Part shown: one piece after another, positions 13,101-28,100 of the stretch
Layout of the letters: every line of letters begins with the position of its first letter
How positions within the stretch are numbered: the stretch's first letter is position 1
Assembly (NCBI RefSeq): GCF_015832195.1
Contig: NC_052017.1
Span: 9,376,790 to 9,440,789, forward strand
Direction of reading: 5' to 3'
Length of the DNA stretch: 64,000 nucleotides
Origin: Motacilla alba alba
Taxonomy: Eukaryota; Chordata; Aves; Passeriformes; Motacillidae
Notes under the pieces: generated by a model
What the model was told of the DNA's origin: nothing
What the model saw: only the letters and a program-made list of their open reading frames with translations
Databases searched by the model: none
Position numbers and translations under genes: made by a program

Positions 13101-16100
13101 GGCATCTGCAGAAAACATACTAAAGAAATTTAAAATATCAGTTTATTTTTGTATTTTCTATGCCAGACCTCTATCTCCCTACAATTATCCAAAAATTCCA
13201 TAAATATTAATTGCATCAACAATTTTTTTTTTGAGTTAGTCCTGATAAAAGTTTCATTTTCAACATTTTAGTTTCATTAAAACTTACAAAAAGTTCTTCA
13301 AACTGTTTCTGAATTTCACTGTCCATCTCTTCAGCAGTAAAACTGGGATCACGAAGAGGAAAAGCATCAACAAACAAAAACGCTGCATTTGCTCGAACTT
13401 CTGAGTTTCTGGCCTGTTACAATGGAGGAAAAGATTTTTTTCCGTAAGGACCAACTGTTAATATCCAAAGGTGTATCCTGTCAAATACTGTTCTCCAAAC
13501 ATTTAAACAAGTGTTTTTAATTAAGTAGATGGAAGACATGAATTTATAACTGGATGGAAGAACTTAACCTGAGTTATTGTTACAATCAGCTTTCAAAGCA
13601 CATCAGTTGCAATGACCCTGAGGAATCACAGTCAGAGCCCTTCTGCTTTCTGTAATGCTGAATAAATTAAAAGCAGTTGGGATTTCTCTTGGTGGCCTTA
13701 AAGCTCCTCTTCAGGACAGAAGACTCCTGAATTCAATCAGACTGGATTAATTAACTTGCTTGTCAAGAGACAGGTGATTTAATTGAAAAGCTCAAGCCTG
13801 TTTCCTCAAGAAAACAGTATTTAGTAACTAAGTACCAGAAAGCTTGGAGCGTAACTTATCCAGCAAAAACATATTCAGTTCTGCATCTCTGCACACAAGT
13901 ATTAGGACCATGTTCTGAGCTCCAGGCAGCTCATCAAAAATCTATGGGAAGCCTCACAACATTTTACCATATTTAACAATTTTCAGTGTACTCCACCATG
14001 TATTTTACTGGCTGTAGAGCCACAAATGCAAAAAAGGAAAAAGGAGCATATTTAGACACTCATTCAGTGAACTCTTAAAGGACAGAACAAGACAGCAGGC
14101 AATGAAACCATGAAGAAATTCAAGGCATCTCAAGGAAAAAGCCGAAATCTAACCACCAAACTACATTTTATTGATCAAAGATAGCAGCACAGTGATTAAG
14201 AGCCTCTACTGACTTCTCTGGGAAAGAAGACTTGGAAGGAAAAATTTTGTCCAGATTTTGTGTCCAATTAAAAAACTAAAATCTCTCAATATCACAAGCA
14301 AAGTAGGCCTAATTTTAACAGCAGGATGAGACAATTCAGGGAAATTCTTGACTGTGCTAATAATTTAATTTTCTTCTTCCCTTGTGATAAAGTACATTGA
14401 GATCAAAGGCAGGGAAAAGGAACATGGCAATAACCATGTAATATTTAGACTTAAATAAACTAATGACAAAATCAGAAAAACACAACAGAAATGAGTAACA
14501 ATTACTTAATTTACAATCTGTTTTGGGTTTCTCTTCTTGACCAATCCTGATATGGTGGAGTAGAACCATAACATTCCAAATTCGTCACGTCAACAAAATC
14601 ACTAGAAATTTTAAATTGAATACTACAAAAGCAAATAAAGCACATACATACATTCTTTAGTTAGGGACTTGTGTTTTTCTTTATTTATTATGGATAATGC
14701 AAACAGTTTAAAGGTGAAAAGATCCTATAAAGTTGTAGAAAATCCTTTAACTCTGAGCTTGTCTATATTCAAGAATTAACACATAACAAGATAATATGTG
14801 AATTCAGGGTGAAATAGCTCTTCTGCACTAACATTGCATGTGAAAATTAATTCAAATGTGGTTTTGTGCAATAACCTAGACCTTGTCTACCAGAGCCATT
14901 CCAGAAAGTTAATTTCCATAAACTTTTTAAGTGCATTACACTGAATTCCATTAAGCTCACTTTTAATTCTGAACTGAGTACCCACAGTTCAAATTCCTGC
15001 CTTTAATTAGCTGGAACTTATCCCAAATGTATTTGCATATTCAGGCTCGCACAATGTCTTCACAGAGGTAGAACCTAAGACTTTAAATTCATGGCCTGTT
15101 TTAATCCACACTGACTTCTCCATGCCAGAGCCTACAGTAATTTAAATGACTAATATTTCTTTACCATTATACTTGTACTGTTGGGAGAAACTTTCAGAAC
15201 CTTTTAAAACAATATTTTTATTTTTTCTTCAGTTAATTTTCACAGCTTTCTTTCAAATTTTAACTGGTCTAACAGATTCTGAAATTAACTTCAAATTATT
15301 TAAAACACTGCTTCCCCAGTACATGTTCATTTAAATGAGTGGGATGTTAAAAAAAAAAAATGTGTGGGATGTTAAAAATATTAAAAAGGCAACCAAACAC
15401 TTTAAAGGAGTCACTTCCTTCAACAGCCTGAATTCCTGGAGGAGTGGTTCTTGACTTTTTCAGCTTGATAAGAAATAGCTTAATCACTACTTACACTAAA
15501 TAATCGTATTTTTATATCCACATATCTCCTCATATTAACGACCAATCACTGCACATCTCTTTTATGTTTGTATGACACTTGCTTTTCATAATAAGAACAT
15601 GAAAAAAAGATTGAGCAGTGACATACGGGCTTATATTATAAAAACTTAGAGTTGAATAAAGGCTTATAAAAGATGTGCTGGTAAAAGCCCCAACAGAAGC
15701 TTGTGCAATCTAATAACTTGCAAAACAAGCAATTGAAGAAAAAACAGAGAACTGCATTACAAAATGTGCATTCTCAGTTTAAAGATTTCAGAGATGAAAT
15801 CAAGTCGTTTCAGCATCAACAGTTCTAGAACTCGATGTATTCTTACAACTTAAGTATTTTTGCTCTCTGTAAGAAGGAGGAGTAAACAGGCCTTGGGTGT
15901 CCTTTCTGTTTCATAAACAGTGTTCTAGAACAGAATTTGTTCTTCACTATATTGAATTAGGGATTTGGCTAAAATAGGAGCATCAAACTACTTATCTAAA
16001 ATTAAACTGACATTTCAAGCTTTGGAGTAGAATCCGTAACAGTTATAAGAACAGCTATTAGCTTCCCTTCTTAGTTCTGTATTTTAAACTGCTGGTGATT

Positions 16101-19100
16101 CTGAGTCACAGCAACAGTTCAAAACACCAAATACTCCATGCAGTACTATATGATTTGTTCTAGCCATGGAATCATTAGTGATGTGAAAATTATGAACAGC
16201 AGCTGTTAAAAATTTCAACTACTTGTGGAATCTGGATTCTCCCATTGTCTTGCTGCAAATCAATCAGTAACCTTTTTTCTCCAGATCACACACCTTCTGT
16301 TACATTTCTCCAAATAAATGTATGCAGATTTCTTAAGGTTTGACAGAATCTTCCTCCAAAAAGTAGTCTAGTCTCACATTTGAGTCCTGGACTTTGGCAA
16401 GTGACTACGACCCTCCACTGACAGGCAGCAACTCCCTTAAGAATGGAATACTGTATTTTGTTAACTTACCAAAAATCAGTTAAAACCACTATTCTTTTTA
16501 GAGACAGAAATGTAAAAATTAAAGGAAGCCATGCTTTGTAGCTATCATTCTCTGGCATTAGGACATAAATGTTTCATCCAGAGGGCTCCTTATTTATATA
16601 AATTCTAAAAGGATGGGATCCAACATTTAATGTAAGACCAAACAAGATACTGGGCTAGCAAAGACTCTTTTCTTATTCCAACCTCTTCCACAGGGTTCTG
16701 TTGAAACCAAACAGCTCTCAGCTCCTTCCGGTAACTCATAAAATCCATTGTAGACAACTTTTGAAGTTAATAGTAAATACTTTCAACTTTGAGAATTTCA
16801 AATACCTTTCTCACATCTAGAGAAGATGCTTATAACCAACCAGTCATAAATGAAATTGTAAATGTTTGCCAGAAATTAACTTGGCTGTAAGTGTACACTC
16901 TCACAACAGAGATTTCATAACTTCAGACAAAATAAAAGCTGTCACCAAAGAAGGAAGCTTGACTCCTCTTAATTACAGAGTGTAACTGAGTAGACAAACT
17001 GCAGTGGGTCCCCTTTAGTCCATGCATGCAATCCACAGAAAGACATACACACACCATGAAAGAACTACAAATAAGAAATTTCATTCTGAGTGCACATCCA
17101 TATCATTAATGTCTGTCCATACAATCCAACTAGAATAAAAGTTTTCCTAAATTAATACTCTAATAAACTCATTGAGATGTATTCTAAGGCTGTTAATTAA
17201 TCAACAGCTGAGACTAAACCATTCTCTGAACACTTCTGGCTTTGATCAATAAAACACTGATAATTCCATAAAGATCTTGTAAAAGATAATACAAGATTGC
17301 ACAGAATTTTCAGATTGAAAAGATAAGAATGCCAACTGCAATCCTGGAAAGCACTCTAGGTACCTGTAAACAAAAGTGAATTTTACAAGTTAATTATATT
17401 AGCAAATTAGAATACTATTGTGCATGCTATGCCTAAGTACAACTTGCAAAGTTACTCAGCTACATCTGTGATGTTAAACACTCATTTTGGTTTCTGCGGC
17501 CATTCATTTTAAAAGCAAATGATAAAAACAGAAGATGTGGAAAGGACCCAAAATTTAATAGCTGGAGAAAGACATTTATATTTTCTGAAAAGGATAATTA
17601 CCTTTAGTGCTCTCCAGAGGATGGGCTGATACAATCTATAGAGCATTTCTTCAACTCCTTGACGGACTTTACTTTGTTTATGAAAATAACTCAGCATCTA
17701 AGAAAAAACAAATAAAACAGGCCCCAAAGCCATTTTAACATTCTACATTCAGGAAGTGGTAAGGGGTTGTTGCGTTTCATAATTATCTAAGACCAGAGTT
17801 TTCATACTATGAAAATGATAACACTAAACATGCTAATTTACCCTATATCTCATTAGGAAGTCTCAAAAATAGTAAAATTAAAATAACCTAATAAATATAG
17901 TATTTTATACCTTTAGAGAGTCATTAAGTTTATATAAAGATCTACAACTAAGAAAAAAACATGGCTAGAGAATTTCACAGCAACACCTCATTTTTGTTAC
18001 TATAAAAAAATTATTTTACTGGCAGAAATACTTTGAAACCATGAAATTATGAACTACAGATAAATAAGCTTTTTCTCTGTTAAGAACAAAGGAACTTATC
18101 TGGTAAGTGGAGTTACCCAAATACACATGTACAAACCTAAGACATTTTTTATGCACTGATGAAAAGCAAGTATCAGCACTCTTTGGGACTCAAAACTGTG
18201 CTTAATTAGCTAAAAATTCTGTTATTTTCTGTATCTGAATTATACAGAAAAGAAAGAGAAAGTGGAAGACCAGAGCAGAATGAGAAAGGACATCATGTAA
18301 CTTGATATGAGGAACTCCTCTGCTTCGAAACACTGAGCAGTTTGAGCTGTGTTCTAAGGTTGGTAATTAATCAGAAAGTGAGACAAGATCATCCTCTGAA
18401 CATTTCTGGCCTTGATCAATACAGCACTGATAATTCCCTGAAGATCTTGGAAAACAGAATACAAGATTACACAAAATTTGAAAAGAAGCTGACCCTCTAG
18501 TGGTCAGTTAAAATTTATTCCAAGACCTACTCCTCTTGCAGCCCAAAGACATATTTATTCACTGTCCTCTTTCAAGATCATAAGCTCCAGAGTCTGAAAA
18601 ACATGAGATGCCCTGTCAAAAGCCTGTTCCATTGATTAGGACAAGGAAATCCTATAGCTGTGAGAAAACAAAACAGAACAAACCCCCTAAAAAAACCAAC
18701 CCCAAAAAATCCAAACCAAAACATACACAAAACCCACTCGAGTATTGTACACTGCTATGTCAAGCTGTATGCTGCACACAGTATACACTCCAGAGTCTGG
18801 GTATTTGGGAACAAGCATGGGAGGGGAAGGGGTATTGATCAAATACAAATGTCTTAAAAAGCCTTCTGCACTTCTCATTCTGCTTCAAATGCTCTGCTTG
18901 TGGCTGAACACCACAGACAGACAACTAGAGTCAAAGCTTGTCCCTATAAACCTATAGAAATCCCCTACACATAATAAGAAGAAAAAAGCAAAGTTTCATT
19001 TCAGCCCCATCTACTAAATTTGCCTCAAGAAGGTTATAACTGCTCATCCCTGTGATCATCTATGGAAAGGTCAATTCTACAGGTAAAGAAAGCTTAGACA

Positions 19101-22100
19101 ACAGAAAGCAAAAACTATTCCTGGCACTCTGGAAAATCCCCTTCTACTTTTGAGCAGCAAATCTGGTGCAAAACTATAAGCAGGTTCCTCCTAAATTCTT
19201 TTTTCCAACATTATTTCTCAGAATATGCTATTTTTTAAATATTTGTGGTGAGTTGGCCCTAGTCACCAGCAAAGCACCCACAGCCATGCACACACTCCCT
19301 GCTCAGTGGGGAAAAAAAAGAATTGGAAGAGAAAAGAAAGTTCATGGGTCAAGATAAGGACAGCTCAATAAATGAAGCAAGGAGGACCCAAAAATCCCCA
19401 AAGGAGTGATGCAAATACAACCACTCATCACCTGCCACAAGCAGACCAATACTCAGCCAGCCTCCCAGCAGCGGCTGCCTCACCTAAACCCTCTTTCCCT
19501 CAGCAAACTGAGGGAATGAGGGTTGTATGGCATGCAATATCCTTCTGGTCAATTTGGGTCAGCTGTCACAGCTGTGAACTCCCATGCCCAGCCCACTCGC
19601 AAGGGAAACATGGGGAGGAGAAAGCCCTGAGACCACACAGGCACGGCTCAGCAGCAGCCAGAGCACTGCTGTGCCACCAGCACACCACAAACACAGCCCC
19701 ACACTGGCTGCTACGAATGAAAGTGTTTCCATTCCAGCCACACCTGGTATGGTATTTTAGTGTGAAATGGAAATTTGCCACTTTATAGCAACTGATCTCA
19801 TTTTGAAGCTACCAGTTCATGTCATGCTTTCCTGGAACTTACCTCTCTAACTTTAGAATGAACAGAAGAACTTCTGGGAAGATGAATTCCATGATGCATG
19901 AAATCCTGAATGCAGTTATATTCAAGTACCTACAGTAAAACACACACATGCTCCTGTTAACACAACAAAACAATAATAAGTACTGTAGCTGTTCAGCAAC
20001 TATATTTTTCCTTAAAACAAGCAACCGAAAATAGTACCTGCTATTATTTCTTACTTGGCTTCTGCTTTGCCCAAATTTTTCCATTCTGGGGGCCTCAGTC
20101 TGCCTCAAATGATTTTCAAAATTTCAGAATCTACAATTAATCCAACTGTCAGAAGCTAAAAGCAAGGTAAATAAGAGTATTTTGGTATTGTCGTGATCTG
20201 TAATTATGCCTTTAGTAATTTCCATGGAAATCTACAAAAACTAGATAAATACCTGAGCTATCAACTATATAGACTTGCACATACTGAATAAAAGCTTCAG
20301 TAATTCAGCCAACAGGTATGTTTATGAAAAACATTGTGCATATGCATATTTGTGTGAACCAATACTTCAGCAGCAGAATGAAAGGTGTTAAACTATAGCC
20401 AAGCTGATCTCAGTGGGAAAACAATCAAAGCATGACATATAGTTACTCCTTGACAATGCTGAAGAGGCCCTTTCCTTAGGGAAATAATTCTTTAAGGTTT
20501 ATTAAAAGAACCTATCTGTGATGGAAAATCATGAGTCTTTCCCACCTTGAAATTCAAAACTATCCAAATGAAATTTCAAGCATAGTGTCACCTCTATGAA
20601 TTCTCCTGACACCTTCTTCCAGGCCCTGAAGTAAACTTCTGAAATGCATTCCACCAAGGATCTGTATTAACATATAGGAAACACTGTCAAGAAAGCACAC
20701 TAACCATATCTATGTGCAACTCATAAAGGTGAAACATGAAGTTTTGTATAATAACCAATATTGCTCTTAATTCTGTGCATCAAAATGGTTTTTAGAAGAA
20801 ATTCTCTTTTTCAAGTCTACACCCATAAGTTAACCAAGTTAACTCTTAATTAATGAACACAGGCACTATTACATGATACCTGAAATAACTCCTATGGTGG
20901 GAGAGTCAAAACATTCAGAGAGATATTTCACCAGTTATGTCATGAAGAATGTCTGAAATTCTTTACAGACATGTACAGGAATATATTATTCTACCTGAAA
21001 GCATTAGAAAGCCTCTGATTTTAATACATAGAATTACTTCAGCAATATTTCACTGAATAATCAAAGAAAAAAAAATCTCCATATTTTTCATCCATCAGCC
21101 AAGTTCTCAGACTATGATTTATCCTGCAAGTCACTTCTTATTAGAATGCCTTATATAGAAACCCAGAAAATTAAATTAGAGATTGCTTGTAGGAAAAAAT
21201 AGGAACACCCTACAAAAGGAAAAATGGACCTGCAACCCTCACACAAGCACTGCAAATAATGCAGTGCAATTTCTATCCAAAGTCATTTGCTTTAGGTAAT
21301 GGCAAATAAACATTTACTGCTCCTATAACTGTACACCCAGGCACGTCAGAGCTACTATTAGATGAAGCTGCTGAAACAATATAGCAATAATATTCAGAAG
21401 ATTTGTGGGTTTCTGGATATTGATATATTTTTTCAATACACTAGGTATTTTTAGAGTGAGATAAACAAGATTTTAGACAAGTTCTTACTAATTAAGTACT
21501 CTAACTGGGATGCATACCTTGGAAAGAACTGTAATTGGTTTTTAACAGTTCCATGTATCATTTTAATGAAGTTTACATTCCAGCTGAACAAAAAACTCAA
21601 GAGTCTTCTTCCCTGTGGGGAGGGGAAAAGAGGAAAAAAACTAAAGGAACTCAAAGATCAGAAGAATACCCAATTTAAGAGCTGCCTCAAAAATCAGCAA
21701 ATACAAAGGAAATTACATCTTTAATTTTAAAACGCATATGTGAAATGGAAAAACTATTTAAGATTCTTAATTATTTAACAGATTTCAAGCACTGTTTTTT
21801 TCATACTGTAGGAAAAACACAGAACAAATGAACACGTGGATCACATATCTGCCTCCACTCTTTCAATGTCCTTTCTGTTTTGGTGAGCCGTCAGGCAGCG
21901 TTCCAGAATGCCAGCAGACTGTGCAATCAGAACCCTCATGGAGGCCGGATCACTGAGCCCTGCCAAGTGCAATATCATCCTGGAACGATGGTGAAGGCAT
22001 AAATAAAACACCACAACTCTACCAGCAATGGATGCAGAAACATTTTTAACAAAGCCACAGAGAACAGCTGGGCCACTGAGGAAATTAAATGTTCTGATCA

Positions 22101-25100
22101 GTAAGGACAAGTCCTTTCTTCTTGCCACATGAAAGGTAATGTTGCGAACCTCCTGGAGCTGATTTCATTCATGAAAATAGAAACTATTTTTCCCAAATTA
22201 GTTTTATTCCATTTTAACAAGTCAGAAATAATGATGACAAATCTGACGAGCAATAGAATTTTGTAACAAAAGGCAGTGGAAGGCTGTGGATGAAGGAAAT
22301 AAGCCAATGCTCTCCCACAATCAGCAAGATCTGTCCAAGGAACTGGAGCCTTATACAGTATCTGTACAGGCAGCTTCACTCTGACTTAGCTTACAGGTGA
22401 AGGTAAGACTTCAAAATGTCTGATCACACATAAGGGTGAGTCAGCCAGTTGTAAGGGTCCTCCGTATCTCTCAGCTTTCTAGCCAAAAATAAATTTGGAA
22501 TATTAATAAAGGAAGTGCAATAGTAAACAGCACATTGGCAGAAGTGCAAGAGGGTCACTGAATAAACAACAGAGGTTTGGAGGCACTGCCATTGAGAGCT
22601 AGACCAAGAGTTGTGTTCATATCTAAGACCAAACACAGAATATAGAATGCTAGACACACATGGAGTTGAAATCTCACAAAGTAGGGAAGGGAGATGGAAG
22701 CACAGTCAGTCAGAAACTGCCCTCTAGTGCAATTGATAGCTGAAATGCCTTTGGATGAAGAAACAACCCAGAAGTTCATAAAAATCAAGACCTAATGGCT
22801 AAATACAATGTCAAGATTTTTGACTTCAGGTCTGATGGAATCCTTCCGGTTGTCAATGAGAGTTGTCTCTATCTCCAACTTTGGTGGCCTAATATAAACA
22901 TAGGGGAGTCCCACTTGGCATGTCACACATCAACATCCTTGATGAAACAAAAGGTCAAGGGAGTTTTGACCTACAGTTCTTTCCTCAACAAGGCAAGGAT
23001 GAGGATAAACTCAAACTCATCTCATCTTCTACAACCCCAGCAGCAAGACAGATGATAAAAAGCCAAAAAATAGCTTTCAACCCTTTTTAGCCTTAGGTTT
23101 TAAAAGATTGAGCCTGCTCCTGAAAATGATAAGTGACCCTAGCTTAATCTGCTGCTTGTGATTAATGGATCTGAAATAATTACTGGTAACAACATTCTCA
23201 TTATTGTGAGAGATAATCTGGTGATAGGTGAATGAGACTGAACTTGTCATCTTTGGGACTAATGCAGTATCAGTGCTGGGTGTCTGGTACTGCTGTGCTT
23301 GTGGACACAGAGCACGTGACCTTGTTCTATACACACAGCAAAGGTGAGCAAGGAAAGAGCACAACAGACCCATCTCTAAAACACAGTAACATGCTTTGCA
23401 GTTGTTGGTCTGGAAACACCAACTGAACAAGAATGTTTTCATAAATCACACAGAGATAAATTCAGAGGATCACTCCACTAATGCAGCCTCTGATAAGCCT
23501 CTGAGAAATATTACTGTGTGTTGAACAGCACAGCCTGGGAGAGCAGAAACACTGAGCTCCCTGATCTTGCAATGAGGTGAAATAAATGTGCAGTTCTCTA
23601 TTGGTTTAATCTGATTCAGAACAGATACACTGCATTCCTGACCCTTCCTTTCATTCAGTCTTGCATATGATGAACCATTCCAGACAGTTAATTTGTCTGA
23701 AAAATAATCTTACTAGGAGAAAACAGCTACCTCCTTCAATCAACCCACGATATTGCTGCTTGAACATTAGACTGTGCAAAGGAAAAGAGGAATGCTAGTC
23801 CATGGCAACACAGGATCATTGCAACCTAGAGTTACAGCAGCTTAAGCTACTATGGTGCTGCGCTCTGGGATATGTACTCTAAAAATCTAGGATTACTTTT
23901 CCTAGGAACTGTAGAACAAGTCTTCAGGCATTAAAGGGAATATTAGGCCTGATATACAGAAGCTCACTTTCAACTGAAAGCAATTCATACATCATGTTGA
24001 CACTTGGTATTACTACAAGCATTTTAGAGGCAATACAGGATGAAAAAGAGGTCCAGCAGAGATACTGGGGGAGTGTTGGTTGGTTTCTGGTTGCTACAAG
24101 AAATCTATCATTAGTGAAATGAGCCAGGAAGGAAAATTAAAAAACACACGAGCTGTGTTACCACTGCAATTGAACTCCCACAGCATGCAAATCCCAAACA
24201 GAAGGACTTGCAACTGAAGTACAATGGCCTCACAGCAACAGGAAAATGCTTTAAACACTCTGACTCTCCTGTCAGCAGAGCTAGGAAAATCCAAGTCAGT
24301 TACCATTCTGGATAAGTACTGGAAGTTCATATAGTGAAGTTGGATTTCTGCTCACAAACTGAGATGTGAATTTGGATGCTTAAGTCCCTGATATGTTAAT
24401 TGTCTGAAGAGTGATTCATGTGATCAGCTGTTTAGTTACTGTTTTATGGAGCTGAATTGTTCTGTTGACTCTGCTGACTAGGGTTAATATGGCACACCCT
24501 GAACACAGAGCAATTCTACATGCCCAGATTGTTTTCCAGGGGGCAGAGATCTATCACAGTGTTTTACGTGCCAGCCCCACATGGATGTCTGAGGCAACTT
24601 AGGTCATTTAATGTAGCATGGGTCAATCACTTAAGCAATCAAATCCTTCCCAGGACCTGTACTGATCATGCTCCTGCACAGATGTCTAAATTTATTTCAG
24701 ACACTTAATTTAACTGAACCCTGTCCTGGGATCTTTCCAGAATGCATTACGGTTCTCCTTTTATTTTGAACTGTTATCCCCTCAGATGTAAAGTGACTTG
24801 TGTATTGGGCTGGCATGGCAAGGTTTTGGTGGTGGAGGCCTGCAGAGGTGGTTTCTGAGAGAAGCTGCCAGCTTTCCCCATGTCAACAGAGCTAATGCCA
24901 GCAGGCTCCAAGTCAGACCCAGCACTGGCCAAGGCTGAGCCCTTTGGCTGCAGCTGGGAGCTGCTGCTTTCAGTCAATGCTTCCAGCCAGAAAGCAAAGA
25001 ATCCAGAATTAAGGATTTAAACCACTAATGATCAGACAGAACAGAGAGTGCAGTAAGGTGCTCTCTATATCTACCAAGAAAGAGACAGGCCTACGAAAAT

Positions 25101-28100
25101 GCAAAGGTGACAAAATGTCAAAAACCAGAAACCCCTGAGAGAGCGAAGAGAAAAATCTTGTGCAGGGAGGCAAAATGTGCAAAGCGTGGCCAAATCTGCA
25201 CAAATCTCTTGTGGAGCAAAATGGATGAGTTTTGATATGCCAGGAAAAATATTCATTACTGAGTCTCATTACCACTGCTTTTTTCCCCCATATTTAAAAA
25301 AAACCCACAACAGAACCACAACTTTTTATACTCTTCACTCAAAGATTCAAGGTGCAAACTTCATTCAGAAAAGCTGTGTAGTAATTAACACGTTATAATA
25401 AAAGTCTCACACAATATGGAAGAAAAAAAGAACTACAAGAATTTGCTTCTGAAACCTAGATAGTAGTTGTATTTTACCTATATAATTACCAATTATTTAC
25501 TGAGCCTATATGAAGATGAAATATTAAAACAATACAGTGGATTAAATATAGCAAAAGAAAAATACAGAAGCAAATCTAGAAAATGCATTTTAAGCGCTGC
25601 GACAAAGAACACCGGTGTACACAACTGCACACTTTTTCTAGACAAAAAAAAAAAGGCTTAAAATGAAATACACCAAGGACACAAAATTAATTGTAAACAC
25701 TCTCAATAAAGCCGTACCTGTCTTTCCTCTCTCCACCCAAATTTTCTCTTTTTCCATTCCCAGCTCTCATATTGCCTTGGTACATCATCATTTTAGTCAA
25801 AACTAAAACAGCTTAAAATATCATATAAGAGTAACAAAAAACCCCACTAACTTTGTGGCAGGTATCCAAACCCTCCTCTATCAAACATTTCACCTAATTC
25901 CCTTGCTATCTTCATTTTTAATATGACATACACCACAAACATGCAGCAATCTCAGGGCTCGTTTTATGACAGAAGTTCATGTATTCCACAGGAAAAGGAA
26001 TACATCTATTTTACATATGCAGGGAAGAGTTAGAACTTCAGCGACAAAGTCATGTGGTCTGGTCACCTTAACCAGGAAAAAGGCTTGGACGCCACAATTC
26101 TGGTACACAGGCACCATCTAAACAACAAAACAGCAACTGTTCACTGAGAGAAATAGATGTAGTTAAATAAAGTAATTTTTTTTCTGTGAAGTTGGGTTCT
26201 TTTCATGCTACTTTTAAAACAGAATATGGCAACACAATCTTCTAGATGAAGTCATTTAGAAGGAAAATTATTTTGGTACAGTTACTCATCTTGAATAAAA
26301 GAAAAACTGCTAGAAAAGAAAAGAATGACACCAGGGGATGATTTTAAATATTGAGGGAAATGCACTGGAAGCAAAGCATTTGATTCTTATTGCCTCAGGA
26401 TAAAAGACCTGGACTGAAGATTCAGGCACAAACTTTCACACTTTAGTCAGGAATAGAAACAAGTTTTCCAAATGAAACAGTATCAACCATTTATAGCTTG
26501 GAGTCAGAGCTGATTTCTTACATGTTGCTAACTACTGTACCATAAAAAAAGACAAACTGCAAAACTATTAAAAGCAACCAAATCTCACTGGCACAAAACC
26601 ACAGTAAGATAAAAGCTGGCTTACCTCTTCTTTCTTAATGTGTTTTACACTCATAAAACACTGAAGCAACAAGTCTTTGACTTCATTACTCTCATCTGAA
26701 TCATAATCAAAACAAAGTAATGTCTGATGTAGATTCCATAAACGAACTATATCTGCACCCTGACAGGAAAGAAGAAGCTCACATTAGAGTGGAGTAGCTT
26801 TGCTTTCATGCAAAAAGCTTTGATTTAACGCAAAGCGGCATTGAAAGGATTTTAAATAATGATCTTGAAATGCATTGTTACAGATTGTGAAATTAGGAAT
26901 ATTCATTTCATCACATTACTGGGAAAAAATATATGTAACTGCAGAAATTCTGACTTCCAACAAATGAAGATACGCTCAAGTACAGAAAAAAACTTGCCAT
27001 TCCATGCAAAATATGTTAAAACCACATCATTGCACTTTTTAAACTTCATACAATACATGCATTTAACAGGGAAAATCAGGGGAAAAAAATAAGGATACAT
27101 CCATTGGGTTAGTGCAAAAGATGTGCATCACAATACCCCAAGTAACTCAGACATTTTGAAAAATGAAAGAACAATTATTTGGAGAAAGATAAAAAGCAAG
27201 CGAAAATGAAGCTTCCCACAAAAGCTGTTTCTAGGCTTAGCTGAACATAGTACTTAAAATCTGAGTTGACAAAAAGTTAATTGCAATAAAAACCTTGGTC
27301 ACTGGACTGGACAAAAGAGTAGAAAGATTAAAAGGAATTAAAAAAATAAATAAAATCCTGTTCACTTGTGAAACTGATGCCAAAAACCTATAAAATTTGT
27401 TCTCGAGAAGGCAGTGTGTTACTGGAGGGATTATCCTTCTTGAAATATTCAATAATAACCTGAAAGTCAACACAGCCTCAGCCTACCATAGCAGCTTTAT
27501 TCAGGCTTTTTCTCAGCAGAATGACCAACAGAGTCTTCCCCAGCTGCTCCTTCCCCTCCAGTCCCTTCTCCCACCACATTTCACACACACGTTGGATAGC
27601 GTCCTGTAGGATTTTTTCAGATGTAGCTAATGCAGGAAGAATACCTACAAGAGTAATGAAATAATTATTTATTGCAATGAACCAAGTCATTCCTGAAAAA
27701 CAGTAGTTGTTAGCACACTAACTACACCTCACAGTGTCAGCTAGCTACTGCCACACTTACACACTTCCATGGCTTGTGCTCACTGCAGTATTTAGGCAAC
27801 TCTAAGGTTTGGCCCAAGTTTTTGGATCAGTAACAATGGAATATTGAGTTTCCCTTAAAAGTAATAAAAAAATCACAGGATAACCAAAGTTACCTTCCGC
27901 TGGATGAACAGCTGGGAGAACAAAACTATTTACAATTGCAACTTCTAAATTGTGCAGCTGATTTTTAGGTAAACATTCCCTTAAATTTGTCTCATAAATA
28001 TGAACTCAAAGCAGTACCAGCTTTTCTCCTGTGAATTCTGTTTCATAGGCCAGCTGGATTTCAATCAGATCAAACAGCCTCTGTAAAATGCTGCATTCTG

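Larger units (their letters stand above)
17698..19842. other. NCAPG2 intron 9
   Basis: Contains repeat copy B (18342-18487), an A/C-rich stretch near 18663-18740 and the LTR remnant at 19244-19750. No exon seen. Confidence 0.7.

Noticed and set aside
18770..18870. Possible duplicated copy of NCAPG2 exon 10 accompanying the flanking repeat
   Set aside because: The position predicted by the repeat offset shows no similarity to exon 10 on inspection.
25700..25795. C/D-box snoRNA candidate in NCAPG2 intron 6 (C-box-like ATGATGA on the minus strand at 25785-25791)
   Set aside because: No matching D box CTGA or terminal stem at a suitable distance.
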